DNA of 64,000 nt from Spirosoma sordidisoli (lineage in GTDB: Bacteria > Bacteroidota > Bacteroidia > Cytophagales > Spirosomataceae). Shown here piece by piece: positions 1 to 8,547 of this stretch. The notes under the pieces are model-generated. The model made no database searches. It saw nothing but the letters and a program-made list of their open reading frames with translations, and was not told where the DNA came from. The position numbers were made by a program, and so were the translations under genes. Location of the stretch: the NCBI RefSeq assembly GCF_004138325.1, contig NZ_SBLB01000001.1, forward strand, positions 1,931,855 through 1,995,854. The letters are read 5' to 3'. How positions within the stretch are numbered: the stretch's first letter is position 1; the number at the start of each line of letters is the position of its first letter.

Positions 1-304
1 GCACCTCGCCAACGTTGCAGTACCCCAGCGGCACCGGCTGGTCGAGCCGCCGGCGCACCGCGGCTATGGTTGGCCAGAGGCCGTCGGTTTTCAGCTTGTC
101 CAGCATCTGCCTGACCCGTTCGGGCTGCTGGCGGGCTTTGGCGAGCAGACTGGCCCGGCCGAACGCAACCAGCATCCGCTCCGTTCCCGCCGACACCAGC
201 GACCGGCGCGTTCGGATCAGCACCTGCCCGGGCCTGACCCGTGGCGCGGGTACGTCATCAAGGCGTATCTGCCCGGTTTTCAACTCCAGAATCAGCTGTT
301 TCAT
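1..304 (-). CDS. Zn-ADH/Gfo-Idh two-domain oxidoreductase (N-terminal fragment)
   Basis: Only the first 101 codons lie in the window; the gene continues past the left edge. The start ATG (302-304) overlaps the stop of the upstream epimerase gene in an ATGA overlap, so the two are translationally coupled. The visible part reads MKQLILELKTG at the N-terminus, then a GroES-like region with SLVSAGTERMLV and PLGYCNVGEV. By memory of the family this matches the proteins in polysaccharide loci that join a zinc-alcohol-dehydrogenase-like half to a Gfo/Idh/MocA half. The second half cannot be seen here, so the fusion is inferred. Substrate unknown; probably a sugar nucleotide or sugar intermediate of the same operon. 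Confidence 0.75.
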   Translation of the reverse strand, partial: MKQLILELKTGQIRLDDVPAPRVRPGQVLIRTRRSLVSAGTERMLVAFGRASLLAKARQQPERVRQMLDKLKTDGLWPTIAAVRRRLDQPVPLGYCNVGEV

Positions 305-1398
305 GACAGGGTAGCCGCTATACAGTCAGCAATGCGACGGGCCGTCTGGCCATCCCAGAGCGGGGGCACGGCCGCGGGTTGACGGGTTCCGGCCAGCAGG
401 TCGGTTACGCGCATCCGTACCGTATTCGGGTTGAGGTCACTCAGGAGCTGGTTGGTGCCCAGGGTGGTGGTAACGGGCCGCTCGGTGGAGTCACGGAACG
501 TCAGGCAGGGCACGCCGAGGTAGGTGGTCTCTTCCTGAACACCGCCCGAATCGGTAATGACCAGGGCCGCCTGGTCGAGCAGGTTCAGAAACTCGAGGTA
601 GCCCTGCGGCTCCAGCACCCGGACATCAGGAAGCTGCTCCAGTTCATTCAGCAATCCAAACCGGGTCAGGCTGGCCCGCGTACGCGGGTGCATCGGGAAC
701 AGGACCGTACGCTGCTGCGCCGTATCGCTGATCAGCTGCAGCAGAGTCCTGAGCCCGTCGGCCGAATCGACATTGGCGGGCCGATGCATGGTCATCAGGA
801 TATATTGGTGGCGCTCGAGGCCCAGCGAGCGCACCGTATCCAGGGCTCTGGCCCGGGGCAGGCATTGCTGCAGCGCATCGATCAGCACATTACCCACAAA
901 ATGAATCGTATGCGGTCGTACGCCCTCATACCGGAGGTTTTCCAGCCCGGCCGCTTCCGTAACGAACAGCAGGTCAGCCAGCTGGTCGGTCAGCAGCCGG
1001 TTGGTTTCTTCGGGCATGCGCCGATCACCGGACCGCAGACCGGCTTCGACATGGGCTACCCGGATGCCGAGTTGTACGGCCACCAGCGCACAGGCCAGCG
1101 TACTGGTCACATCCCCTACGACCACCACCCAGTCGGGACGTTCGGTGAGCAGTACGGCTTCAAACCGGGCCATGATGTCGGCCGTCTGCTGCGGAATAGA
1201 CCCCGGCGCTATTCCCAGCACATAGTCCGGTGCGGGCAGGTTCAGTTGCTGGAAGAAAAGATCGCTCAGCCGGGCATCATAGTGCTGCCCCGTATGCACA
1301 ATCAGGTTCGTCAGGGCCGGATGCGCGTTAAACGCCCGGTGCAGCGGAGCCACTTTCACAATATTCGGGCGGGTGCCGACAACGGTAATGAGTTTCAC
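301..1398 (-). CDS. wecB: UDP-N-acetylglucosamine 2-epimerase (non-hydrolysing)
   Basis: Cytoplasmic enzyme interconverting UDP-GlcNAc and UDP-ManNAc for surface polysaccharide. 365 residues, normal for WecB/MnaA. It opens with the family signature VVGTRPNIVKVAP; then HTGQHYD (about 36-42), GDVTSTLA, HVEAGLRSGDRRMPEE (about 117-132, carrying the His/Glu residues typical of the active site), MTMHRPANVD and the C-terminal UDP-site motif TDSGGVQEE. It sits 25 bp downstream of a Gfo/Idh gene and overlaps the next gene by 4 bp, so it is part of the minus-strand polysaccharide operon. With the UDP-HexNAc dehydrogenase upstream it suggests an N-acetylmannosamine or uronic acid unit in the polymer. 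A long antisense ORF over it is a high-GC shadow. Confidence 0.93.
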   Translation of the reverse strand: MKLITVVGTRPNIVKVAPLHRAFNAHPALTNLIVHTGQHYDARLSDLFFQQLNLPAPDYVLGIAPGSIPQQTADIMARFEAVLLTERPDWVVVVGDVTSTLACALVAVQLGIRVAHVEAGLRSGDRRMPEETNRLLTDQLADLLFVTEAAGLENLRYEGVRPHTIHFVGNVLIDALQQCLPRARALDTVRSLGLERHQYILMTMHRPANVDSADGLRTLLQLISDTAQQRTVLFPMHPRTRASLTRFGLLNELEQLPDVRVLEPQGYLEFLNLLDQAALVITDSGGVQEETTYLGVPCLTFRDSTERPVTTTLGTNQLLSDLNPNTVRMRVTDLLAGTRQPAAVPPLWDGQTARRIADCIAATLS

Positions 1399-1423
1399 GG
1401 GGTCTGCGGGGTCTATTAGGGGT

Positions 1424-2584
1424 TCACACTACGGCCAGACAAGTCGTCTGTACAGCATCGTCAAAGCAGGCCAGTTCATCGGCCAGCACAAAGCGCGACT
1501 GCCGGGTGCGGGTCAGCACACAGTCGCGGATATGGAGGCTCAGGAGGGTTGTCAGTTCGATCTCGCGCCAGGGCCGAACGTCGGCATGGAAGGGTTGCAG
1601 CACGGCCCGTTCGTGGCCCACGTCTTTGGGTGAGAAGCGCCAGGTTTGTTTGGCGGCCCCCTGCCAGATAGTCATCGACCGAAAATCATCGATATGGACC
1701 ATGAGATCGCCACATTGCAGGTCTATTCGTTCGTTGATGCCTTCATAGGGCTCCGATCGGGCGGTCAGCAACAAGCTAACCAGATCATGCCGATCGGTGG
1801 TGAGCGTCACCGACAGGTTATCATCGGATTCGGCCGGATCGGCCCAAGCCAGCTGGATGGCAAACCAGTCGGGTAAGCCACGTTGGGTCATCAGGTGAAC
1901 AGCCAGGTCGATCCAGTGGCTCAGATTCCCCAGGATGCGGGTACCTTCGGGCGGGTGACGGTACCAGTGGTCGGGCGGAATGCGGTGGCCATTGATGTGA
2001 CAGCTGAGGCTGAGGGGAGCCGCTCCCGGCAGGGTACGTAGCCAGCTCGTCAGCTCGGTCGTAGCCGCGGCAAAAGGCCGGTTGTAGCCAGCCAGCAGCC
2101 GACCCGCTACCGCCCGCTGCGCCGACGACAGCGTCACCAGCTGCTGCCGGGTAACCGCTACCGGTTTTTCTACGTACACATCGAGCCCCCGCTGCAACCC
2201 CGCCAGGGCGTAGGGCGTATGTGACGCGTGCGGGGAGGCTATGTACAGCACTCGCAGAGCCGGGTTGGCGAGCAGTTCGCCGGGCGTGTCGACATACCGC
2301 CGAAAACCGTACATCCAGGCCAGCGACCGGGCCTGTTCGGCGTCGGTGTCATAGGCATCGAGGAAGCGGTTTCCGCGGTGTTTACGCAGAAAAAAACAAA
2401 GGGTGCTGAACGCAAACTGCCCGCAGCCAATAACCGACGTATCGGCCCGGCCGGGACACCCCCGCCCCAGCATCAGCCATACCGGCCATCGGGTGCGCAG
2501 TCGGCCGGCGGCTTTGGTTAACGCCCGACGCCAGCCGTAGATACCGGCAAACCGAACCAGTCGGGTTAGCTGCTGGGTCGTCAT
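1424..2584 (-). CDS. Gfo/Idh/MocA family oxidoreductase
   Basis: NAD(P)-dependent sugar or sugar-nucleotide oxidoreductase, 386 residues. The Rossmann glycine motif appears as IGCGQFA (about 52-58) after an N-terminal extension of about 45 residues that is longer than usual. The family EKP signature is present as YVEKPVAV (about 136-143), and a central NGHRIPPDHWYR segment resembles the substrate-binding half. Its start overlaps the stop of the upstream GT4 gene by 4 bp (TCAT at 2581-2584). The Zn-ADH/Gfo-like gene at the left edge belongs to the same operon, so two related oxidoreductases may act in one pathway. The exact substrate cannot be read from the sequence. Confidence 0.85.
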   Translation of the reverse strand: MTTQQLTRLVRFAGIYGWRRALTKAAGRLRTRWPVWLMLGRGCPGRADTSVIGCGQFAFSTLCFFLRKHRGNRFLDAYDTDAEQARSLAWMYGFRRYVDTPGELLANPALRVLYIASPHASHTPYALAGLQRGLDVYVEKPVAVTRQQLVTLSSAQRAVAGRLLAGYNRPFAAATTELTSWLRTLPGAAPLSLSCHINGHRIPPDHWYRHPPEGTRILGNLSHWIDLAVHLMTQRGLPDWFAIQLAWADPAESDDNLSVTLTTDRHDLVSLLLTARSEPYEGINERIDLQCGDLMVHIDDFRSMTIWQGAAKQTWRFSPKDVGHERAVLQPFHADVRPWREIELTTLLSLHIRDCVLTRTRQSRFVLADELACFDDAVQTTCLAVV

Positions 2585-3714
2585 AGCGGGGCTGAAACCG
2601 GGCTGAACAGCTGCTGGTACTGAGCCAGGGCTGCGGATCGGTCGAAGATGCGATCCAGGACAGTCCGGGCGCCAATGGCCCGCTCAATGTAGGCTATGGG
2701 CCCCATATCCAGACAATTGGTCAGGACATCCACCCAGCGATCGGTGTGCAGCGGCAGGTTCCACCCGGCCCGCTGCTCGTACAAATGCTGCCAGGGGGTC
2801 TGATCGCTGATAAGCACCGGTAATCCAACCGATAAAGCCTCGGCAATACCATGACCGAAATTTTCGCCGGACGTGGGCATCACCAGAAAGTCGTACGGCA
2901 CGAGCGTATCCCGCACAGCCGTCGGCATCACATCCCCCCGGTATACGATCCGGTGCCGGCTGGCGCAGATACGCTGCAGGCACGCCTGCCAGTAACGCTC
3001 GTCGACCACGGGGCCGTAGATGGTCAGAGTCACCCCCTCTGGTACCTGCTCCAGACAGTCGAGCAGGAAAAGCAGTCCTTTGTTTCTGGCGATACGGGCC
3101 AGCCAGATCAGCCGAAGTTGCTTAGCCTGTTTATAGTGAGGAGGGCGCGGGCTGAGCCGGATGGGCAGATCAGGCGCCACCACGACCTGTTTGTTACCTA
3201 CGCCCAGCCAGTACAGGATCTCCTGTTTTTCATGAATCGATGTGGCATGCCAGCGCAGCTGGTCAGTCATTAACCAGCGCAGCAGCTGCACATAAGGCTC
3301 TTTTTTCCAGGCTTTCAGCCGGATAGCACCTGGCAACAGCTCGCCCCGCGGAGCTACGGTAAGGAGCCGTTTCATCAGGAAACTGTTCAGCAACAGCAGC
3401 CGCGTAAATACCGAGAACAAACTATTGGTATAAACCATAGCCTCAGGCCGCTCACTCAACAGCTGCCCCACTCGACAGAAAGTGATCTGATCGGGTGGCA
3501 GATACAGCACATGATAGCCGTCTCTGTTGAGCCATTCTCCGGTGGTCAGGTCAGGATACGGTGCGGTATCGCCTGCGTCGCGGTCGCGCGTTACGATGAA
3601 CAGATCGTACTGATCCCGCAACAGACCAATCAGGTTTTCGACAGCGGGAATAGGGCCGCCAAACCGATAGCCAGGCCGAAAATGGTCGATGAATATAAGC
3701 AGCGAGGGTGTCAA
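2581..3714 (-). CDS. Glycosyltransferase family 4
   Basis: Retaining GT-B glycosyltransferase for polysaccharide assembly, 377 residues, expected at the inner face of the cytoplasmic membrane. The N-terminal domain begins FIDHFRPGYRFGGP, consistent with a GT-B fold. The C-terminal donor domain has LIWLARIARNKGL (about 204-216) and the EX7E signature region in SGENFGHGIAEALSVGLP (about 287-304). It lies 11 bp after the next upstream GT4 gene and couples to the Gfo/Idh gene by a 4-bp overlap. Acceptor and donor are unknown. It is clearly a different enzyme from its GT4 neighbour rather than a recent duplicate. Confidence 0.87.
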   Translation of the reverse strand: MTPSLLIFIDHFRPGYRFGGPIPAVENLIGLLRDQYDLFIVTRDRDAGDTAPYPDLTTGEWLNRDGYHVLYLPPDQITFCRVGQLLSERPEAMVYTNSLFSVFTRLLLLNSFLMKRLLTVAPRGELLPGAIRLKAWKKEPYVQLLRWLMTDQLRWHATSIHEKQEILYWLGVGNKQVVVAPDLPIRLSPRPPHYKQAKQLRLIWLARIARNKGLLFLLDCLEQVPEGVTLTIYGPVVDERYWQACLQRICASRHRIVYRGDVMPTAVRDTLVPYDFLVMPTSGENFGHGIAEALSVGLPVLISDQTPWQHLYEQRAGWNLPLHTDRWVDVLTNCLDMGPIAYIERAIGARTVLDRIFDRSAALAQYQQLFSPVSAPL

Positions 3715-3725
3715 GGAAAAGGCGT

Positions 3726-4745
3726 TTACCGGCAGTTGCCAGAACCGATAGACGTATATACAGTCCGGTAGTCACGAGCCATCTGTGCGGCAGAGTACCG
3801 GTTGGCATTCTGCAAACCAGCTTCGATTCGCTCGTTTCGATAGGCTTCATCCGTCATGAGCCGGACAATACCGGCCCGAATAGCAGCCACATCGACCGGG
3901 TCTACTACCAGGGCCGCGTCGGCCGCCACCGACCGCATGGGCTGCCAATCAGCGGTGATGACCACCCGCCCTACCGCATTGGCTTCCAGAATGGGCATAC
4001 CAAATCCTTCGTACACAGACACGAACGTGACGATGTCGCAGCTCGTGTATAGCTGAAAAACAGCCTGCTGGCTCAGGTCGGTGTACGATACATAATCGAT
4101 CTGACAGCGGTTGAGCTGCTCCCTGAGCCCGGGCGATAAAGGCCCTACCAGCACCAGCCGACACCGCAGCCCGGTCAGCGCATCGATCAGCCGGGGCAGG
4201 TTCTTATGCGGGGCTGTTCCCAGCTGGAGCAGGACCGGGTACTTGGACCGAAAGGGGCGCGGGCTGTACTGGAAAATCGGGTCGGGCGCGTTCGGCACGA
4301 CCACCACCGCATCGGCCCGACGCCCTACATACCGACGGAGTTCCTGCCGGGTTTTGTCCGAGACGGCCGTTACGACAGCCGCCCGACGTATGGGCCAGTA
4401 GAACCACAACAGCCAGAAAATCAGCCACCGAACCGGCCGATGCCGATTCTGATGCAGGGTAATGGCATCGTGAATGGTCAGCACCGTTCGCGACGGCGGC
4501 AGCACCAGCGCCAGGTAATGCACGTCGCCTGTGATGTGGTACACGTCGGCGGGTGAAGTGCGGGTCAGGCGAGCCACAAACCGGAGGTTCTGCCAGACGC
4601 TCCGGATACCCCGGCTCACGTACGGCATCGGTACCACGCGGACCGTACAATCCGGCTCACGGGCCAGTTCCTGCCCGATACCGGCTACCAGCGACTCGAT
4701 GCTGTAGCCCGTACCGGGGCTTCGTAGTAGCAGGGTTATGTTCAT
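3726..4745 (-). CDS. Glycosyltransferase family 4 (mannosyltransferase-like)
   Basis: GT-B glycosyltransferase, 339 residues. Motifs in order: an N-terminal LRSPGTGYSIESLV, DVYHITGDVHYLAL (about 66-79), the HDAITLHQNRH segment, VVVPNAPDP, LQLGTAPHKNLPRLIDAL (donor-binding loop, about 175-192) and YEGFGMPILEANAVGR (EX7E, about 245-260). This set is typical of GT4 mannosyl/rhamnosyl-transferases, but donor specificity cannot be fixed. The start overlaps the stop of the Wzy-like gene by 4 bp. It acts in the same repeat-unit pathway as the flanking genes. Confidence 0.87.
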   Translation of the reverse strand: MNITLLLRSPGTGYSIESLVAGIGQELAREPDCTVRVVPMPYVSRGIRSVWQNLRFVARLTRTSPADVYHITGDVHYLALVLPPSRTVLTIHDAITLHQNRHRPVRWLIFWLLWFYWPIRRAAVVTAVSDKTRQELRRYVGRRADAVVVVPNAPDPIFQYSPRPFRSKYPVLLQLGTAPHKNLPRLIDALTGLRCRLVLVGPLSPGLREQLNRCQIDYVSYTDLSQQAVFQLYTSCDIVTFVSVYEGFGMPILEANAVGRVVITADWQPMRSVAADAALVVDPVDVAAIRAGIVRLMTDEAYRNERIEAGLQNANRYSAAQMARDYRTVYTSIGSGNCR

Positions 4746-6235
4746 GACGGCGTCTCTCCTGATGCGTTTTGGCCGTTGGTAATCGACGGCGGGGCGGAGG
4801 CTCGTTTCGGGCTCAGTAGCCAGGCCAGTCCGTAGCAGACCAGTACCGACCGCAGCCCGATTAGGAAGGTGATCATGTCGGTTTCAAGCATCGACAGCGC
4901 CAGCGATACCAGCACGCAGGCCGTCAGCAGCGCAAAGACCGGCCTCCGGTCCGACGACGCCAGCCGATACACCAGCCCGACCAGCACCGTCAGGAAGCCG
5001 GCATATACTACAAACCCAAACCCGCCAAAATCGACAAACGACTCCAGATACAGCGTTTCGCTGATGTCGGTCAGGCCGATTCCGAAGGCATGCTCATAGA
5101 GTTTTTCTTTTACCTCGATCGTTTGCTTGTCGACCAGAAAATCGCTGGGTGTCGCCACGAGCAGACTCCCCGCCAGTTGCTGTCCCAGCAGGGGCGACTG
5201 CGAACTGGTTCGGAACAGGTTCACAAACTGGCCCAGCGCCAGCGAACCATAGCCCGCCCGCAGCGCCAGGTTTCGGTTTCGGAGCGCGCTGTATTCATCC
5301 GTATCGGCCTGCCAAAGCCCCGTCAGCATCTCCCAGCCGCTCATACGCTGGGCCGCTTCGAACCGGTAAACGACCCGCAGGCGGTGGTAGGCATCGGCCA
5401 GCGCAAAGGCCATCATCGCCGTCAGCAGCAACGCCAGACTAGTTTTTAACCGGAATGGCCGATGCAGTGGCCGGTCGAACAGAATCCCTAGCCCGGCCAG
5501 CCCGAAAAAGAAAAAGACACTGCGCCGACCAAACAGAAAAAACCAGCCCAGCTCGACCGTCAGCAGCAGGCCGTAGAGCCAAACGTGTCGGTAGCGACCC
5601 TGGGTGTACTGACACCGGGCGTAATACCCCAGCACCACCGGCACCACCGGAGCCAGCGGCCCGACCAAGGCCAGCAGCGGATGCGTAGGCGCTCCGTCCT
5701 GCGCCAGATCACGACCGCCGTAGACCACCGCCCCTACCGCCAGCAGATACCCCTGCGTCAGCAACAGCAGCCCGACCAGCCCCTGCAAACGACGCCGGTG
5801 GTCGGTCAAAGCCGCCAGCGCGGCCCGGTGCAGCCGGGTTATGTGGCCGGCCTGCTGAACCCGGTTGCCCACCAGCCATAACGTCAGCGCAAAAACGTCG
5901 GCATACGCCTGCGCCAGGGCCAGATCGGTACTGGTCGTATGCGCCTGCTCAATGACATCGGTCCACAAACCGGCCTGCTGAACCGATAGCGCCAGCAGGC
6001 TGAACAAACCGCCCAGCGAACTGGCCAGCCCGATCGTAACGGCGGCTACCCGGAAGAAGTTGAGCCGACTCGCCGGCTGGCGCAGCAGCCCAACCCCACC
6101 CAGCCCGCTACCCGCCAGCGAAAGCAGGGCCGTACTGACAAAGACCGCATCGGTCGGCCAGACCAGCCCCAGCCCCGCCACGGCCATCGCCAGCAGCAGG
6201 TACCGCACCACCCGTCGATCAGCGTCGTGTTCCAT
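4742..6235 (-). CDS. O-antigen polymerase / Wzy-like membrane protein
   Basis: Polytopic inner-membrane protein of 497 residues with around ten or more hydrophobic segments and a long hydrophilic stretch at about 285-385, as in Wzy polymerases where a large periplasmic loop precedes the last helices. A shared residue motif cannot be named because this family is very divergent, so the call rests on topology and on position between glycosyltransferase genes in an operon that also encodes a Wzz-like protein. It would polymerise undecaprenyl-linked repeat units in the periplasm. Spacing is 3 bp to the CgeB-like gene downstream of which it is transcribed. A flippase is less likely because of the large loop. 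Confidence 0.7.
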   Translation of the reverse strand: MEHDADRRVVRYLLLAMAVAGLGLVWPTDAVFVSTALLSLAGSGLGGVGLLRQPASRLNFFRVAAVTIGLASSLGGLFSLLALSVQQAGLWTDVIEQAHTTSTDLALAQAYADVFALTLWLVGNRVQQAGHITRLHRAALAALTDHRRRLQGLVGLLLLTQGYLLAVGAVVYGGRDLAQDGAPTHPLLALVGPLAPVVPVVLGYYARCQYTQGRYRHVWLYGLLLTVELGWFFLFGRRSVFFFFGLAGLGILFDRPLHRPFRLKTSLALLLTAMMAFALADAYHRLRVVYRFEAAQRMSGWEMLTGLWQADTDEYSALRNRNLALRAGYGSLALGQFVNLFRTSSQSPLLGQQLAGSLLVATPSDFLVDKQTIEVKEKLYEHAFGIGLTDISETLYLESFVDFGGFGFVVYAGFLTVLVGLVYRLASSDRRPVFALLTACVLVSLALSMLETDMITFLIGLRSVLVCYGLAWLLSPKRASAPPSITNGQNASGETPS

Positions 6236-6238
6236 CGG

Positions 6239-7234
6239 TCAGAGGTCCAGTATGGCGAGCAGCTGCGCTACCCGCCGGTCAAACGTATGATGCTCCTGAA
6301 AATGTCGGTACTGCCGGTCGGCCAGCTCGTGGCGCTCGTCGGGGCGGGTCAGGTACTGCCTGATGCTGGCGATGGCTTCGTCGAGGGTATCGAACGTCAC
6401 CTTGTCAGACGGCACCCCCGTACAGGCGGCAACCATGGGTTTGTTGTCGCACAGCTGAAACCCGCCGATGCCGTTGATTTCAAAATATTTCTGATTGGCC
6501 GACGACACCTCGGCGTAGTGAAAGCCGTTGAATACCACTTTAGCGCCGTAGACGAGCCTATTTTTCTCCTCGCCTGTCAGGTAGCGCGTTCGCCATTGGA
6601 CCGGGCCCTCCAGGTGCCGGTACCGACCGGGCTGTCCGTAAACGACCAGGCGCAGCCCCGCCCGCGCCAGCTGCCCGATCAGCCGGGCCCGGTAGGCGTA
6701 CAGACTTCCGTAGACCAGCACATCGACCTGCTGCCTGCGTTCGGCATCGGCTTTGGGGAGGCTGGGTCGGCGGTGTACGCGGGGGTTGAATGCTTCGGGC
6801 AGGTAGTGGGCGTTCAGCCCGGCTTTATCGCGCAGGAACGCCACCAGATACGGCTCTTTCGAGAAATAACAATCGTAGTCGGCTCCGATGATCTGCTGCT
6901 GCTCCAGGTTGGTGAGCGCGTCGGGATTGATCTGGGCAACGGGCACTCCCGGCAGATCGCGTTTCAGCAGGTCGACCAGCAGGGGGTGCAGGTGGCGGTA
7001 TACGACCAGCACCAGATCGGGCCGACATTGCCGAACCCGACGGGCCAGCTGCCGGGCCAGCAGCCGGTCATAAGGCTCCGCAAAACGAGCTATCCAGTAG
7101 CTGAGCCGCATCGGAACAGGCAGTCCGTCGGTTATGTCGACCAGTTGGGGATGGTGGCCCAGCGCCCGGAACGAATCTCCGAGGTGATACTCCAGCGAAT
7201 CGAACGCCCGACGTCCCACCAAGACAACCTTCAT
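6239..7234 (-). CDS. CgeB-like glycosyltransferase
   Basis: 331-residue protein resembling the CgeB/spore-maturation-type glycosyltransferase family. It starts MKVVLVGRRAFDSLEYHL. Visible markers are RPDLVLVVYRHLHPLL (about 71-86), the INPDALTNLEQQ stretch, DCYFSKEPYLVAFLRD (about 119-134) and a C-terminal region with FEINGIGGFQLCDNKP (about 231-246) that matches the late nucleotide-sugar-binding part of this family. It is the second or third gene of the operon, 20 bp after the nucleotide-sugar dehydrogenase gene. Function as a glycosyltransferase of the polysaccharide is inferred from family and context. Confidence 0.8.
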   Translation of the reverse strand: MKVVLVGRRAFDSLEYHLGDSFRALGHHPQLVDITDGLPVPMRLSYWIARFAEPYDRLLARQLARRVRQCRPDLVLVVYRHLHPLLVDLLKRDLPGVPVAQINPDALTNLEQQQIIGADYDCYFSKEPYLVAFLRDKAGLNAHYLPEAFNPRVHRRPSLPKADAERRQQVDVLVYGSLYAYRARLIGQLARAGLRLVVYGQPGRYRHLEGPVQWRTRYLTGEEKNRLVYGAKVVFNGFHYAEVSSANQKYFEINGIGGFQLCDNKPMVAACTGVPSDKVTFDTLDEAIASIRQYLTRPDERHELADRQYRHFQEHHTFDRRVAQLLAILDL

Positions 7235-7254
7235 CGGTCTAGCTGCGCAAATGC

Positions 7255-8547
7255 CTATAATCGCCAGTAATCGAACCCATCGTCAGGGCTAATGGCATAC
7301 AATCCTTTTACGTCGAGCAGAATGGGCGTGCCGTTCATCAGCCCCCGCAGATACGCCACCTCATACTGCCGGAAGGGGTCATGCCCTACCGCCACGATAA
7401 CGGCATCGTAGGGCCCCGCGGGCTGATCGAACAGGGCCAGCCCGTAGGCCTGGGCCACCTCCCGGGGCGATGCGTAGGGGTCAACTACGTGTACGCTGAT
7501 AGCCAGTCCCATCAGCTCCCGAACCAGATCGACCACTTTCGAGTTGCGGATATCCGCCACGTTTTCCTTAAAACTCAGCCCCATCACCAGCACCCGCGAT
7601 TGCGCAGGCACCTTGCCATTGCGTACCAGCATCTGGTTCAGCTTAGCCGCAATAAAGGCTGGCATGGCTTCATTGATACGTCGGCCGGAGTTGATCACCT
7701 CGGGGTCGTAGCCGAGCTGACGGGCTTTATAAAGCAGGTAGTGCGGGTCGATGCCGATGCAGTGACCACCCACCAGCCCCGGCGTGAACGGCAGAAAATT
7801 CCATTTCGTGGCAGCCGCTTTCAGCACGTCCTGGGTGTCGATCTGCATGCGGTCGAAGATGATAGCCAGCTCGTTCATGAGCGAGATATTCAGGTCACGC
7901 TGTACGTTCTCGATCACCTTGGCCGCTTCGGCCACGCGGATGCTGGGCGCCACATGAATACCGGCTTCGATAATCCGGCCGTAGACCCCGGCGATGGTCT
8001 GAACGGCTTCGTCGTCGCTGCCCGACACGACCTTAACGATGGTAGTCAGCGTACGAACCCGATCGCCGGGGTTGATGCGCTCGGGCGAGTAGCCCAGCCT
8101 GAAATCAGTGCCGAGCCGCAGCCCCGACCTTTGTTCGAGTACCGGCAGGCAGTCCTCTTCCGTACAGCCCGGGTAAACCGTCGATTCGTAGACCACATAA
8201 TCGCCCGGTTTCAGCGCCTGGCCAACGGTTTCGGATGCCCGGCGCAGCGGCTCCAGATCGGGCTGATTGTTGGCGTCGACGGGGGTAGGTACCGTTACGA
8301 TGAAAAAATGAGCCTGCCGCAACCCGACCGGATCAGCCGTAAAGTGAATGTCGGCACCGGCAAAATCGGCGGTCGTCATCTGCTGCGAAGGGTCCAGCCC
8401 CTGCTGCATCTGCGCCACGCGGTCGGCATCGATGTCGAAGCCGATCACCCGGAACTGCCGCGCCAGTGCCAGCGCCAGGGGCAACCCCACGTACCCCAGC
8501 CCCACCACCGCTATCCGTTTCTGTTTTGTTACCAGTTCATCGATCAT
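7255..8547 (-). CDS. tviB: UDP-N-acetylhexosamine 6-dehydrogenase (TviB/WbpO type)
   Basis: NAD-dependent four-electron oxidation of a UDP-HexNAc to its uronic acid. 430 residues, normal for the UDP-glucose/GDP-mannose dehydrogenase family. Rossmann motif VVGLGYVGLPLALALA (about 14-29), TVPTPVDANNQPDL (about 85-98), VVYESTVYPGCTEEDC (about 118-133), AKVIENVQRDLNISLMNE and the catalytic-cysteine region PGLVGGHCIGIDPHY (about 256-270) are all present. The combination STVYPGCTEE plus QPDL is typical of TviB/WbpO (UDP-GlcNAc or UDP-GalNAc) rather than of Ugd. WecC-like use of UDP-ManNAc, given WecB in the operon, is the main alternative. It overlaps the Wzz-like gene by 11 bp. Confidence 0.88.
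   Translation of the reverse strand: MIDELVTKQKRIAVVGLGYVGLPLALALARQFRVIGFDIDADRVAQMQQGLDPSQQMTTADFAGADIHFTADPVGLRQAHFFIVTVPTPVDANNQPDLEPLRRASETVGQALKPGDYVVYESTVYPGCTEEDCLPVLEQRSGLRLGTDFRLGYSPERINPGDRVRTLTTIVKVVSGSDDEAVQTIAGVYGRIIEAGIHVAPSIRVAEAAKVIENVQRDLNISLMNELAIIFDRMQIDTQDVLKAAATKWNFLPFTPGLVGGHCIGIDPHYLLYKARQLGYDPEVINSGRRINEAMPAFIAAKLNQMLVRNGKVPAQSRVLVMGLSFKENVADIRNSKVVDLVRELMGLAISVHVVDPYASPREVAQAYGLALFDQPAGPYDAVIVAVGHDPFRQYEVAYLRGLMNGTPILLDVKGLYAISPDDGFDYWRL

Noticed and set aside
379..1419. 346-codon plus-strand ORF
   Set aside because: Antisense shadow of wecB; no domain, and the opposite strand is a complete conserved enzyme.
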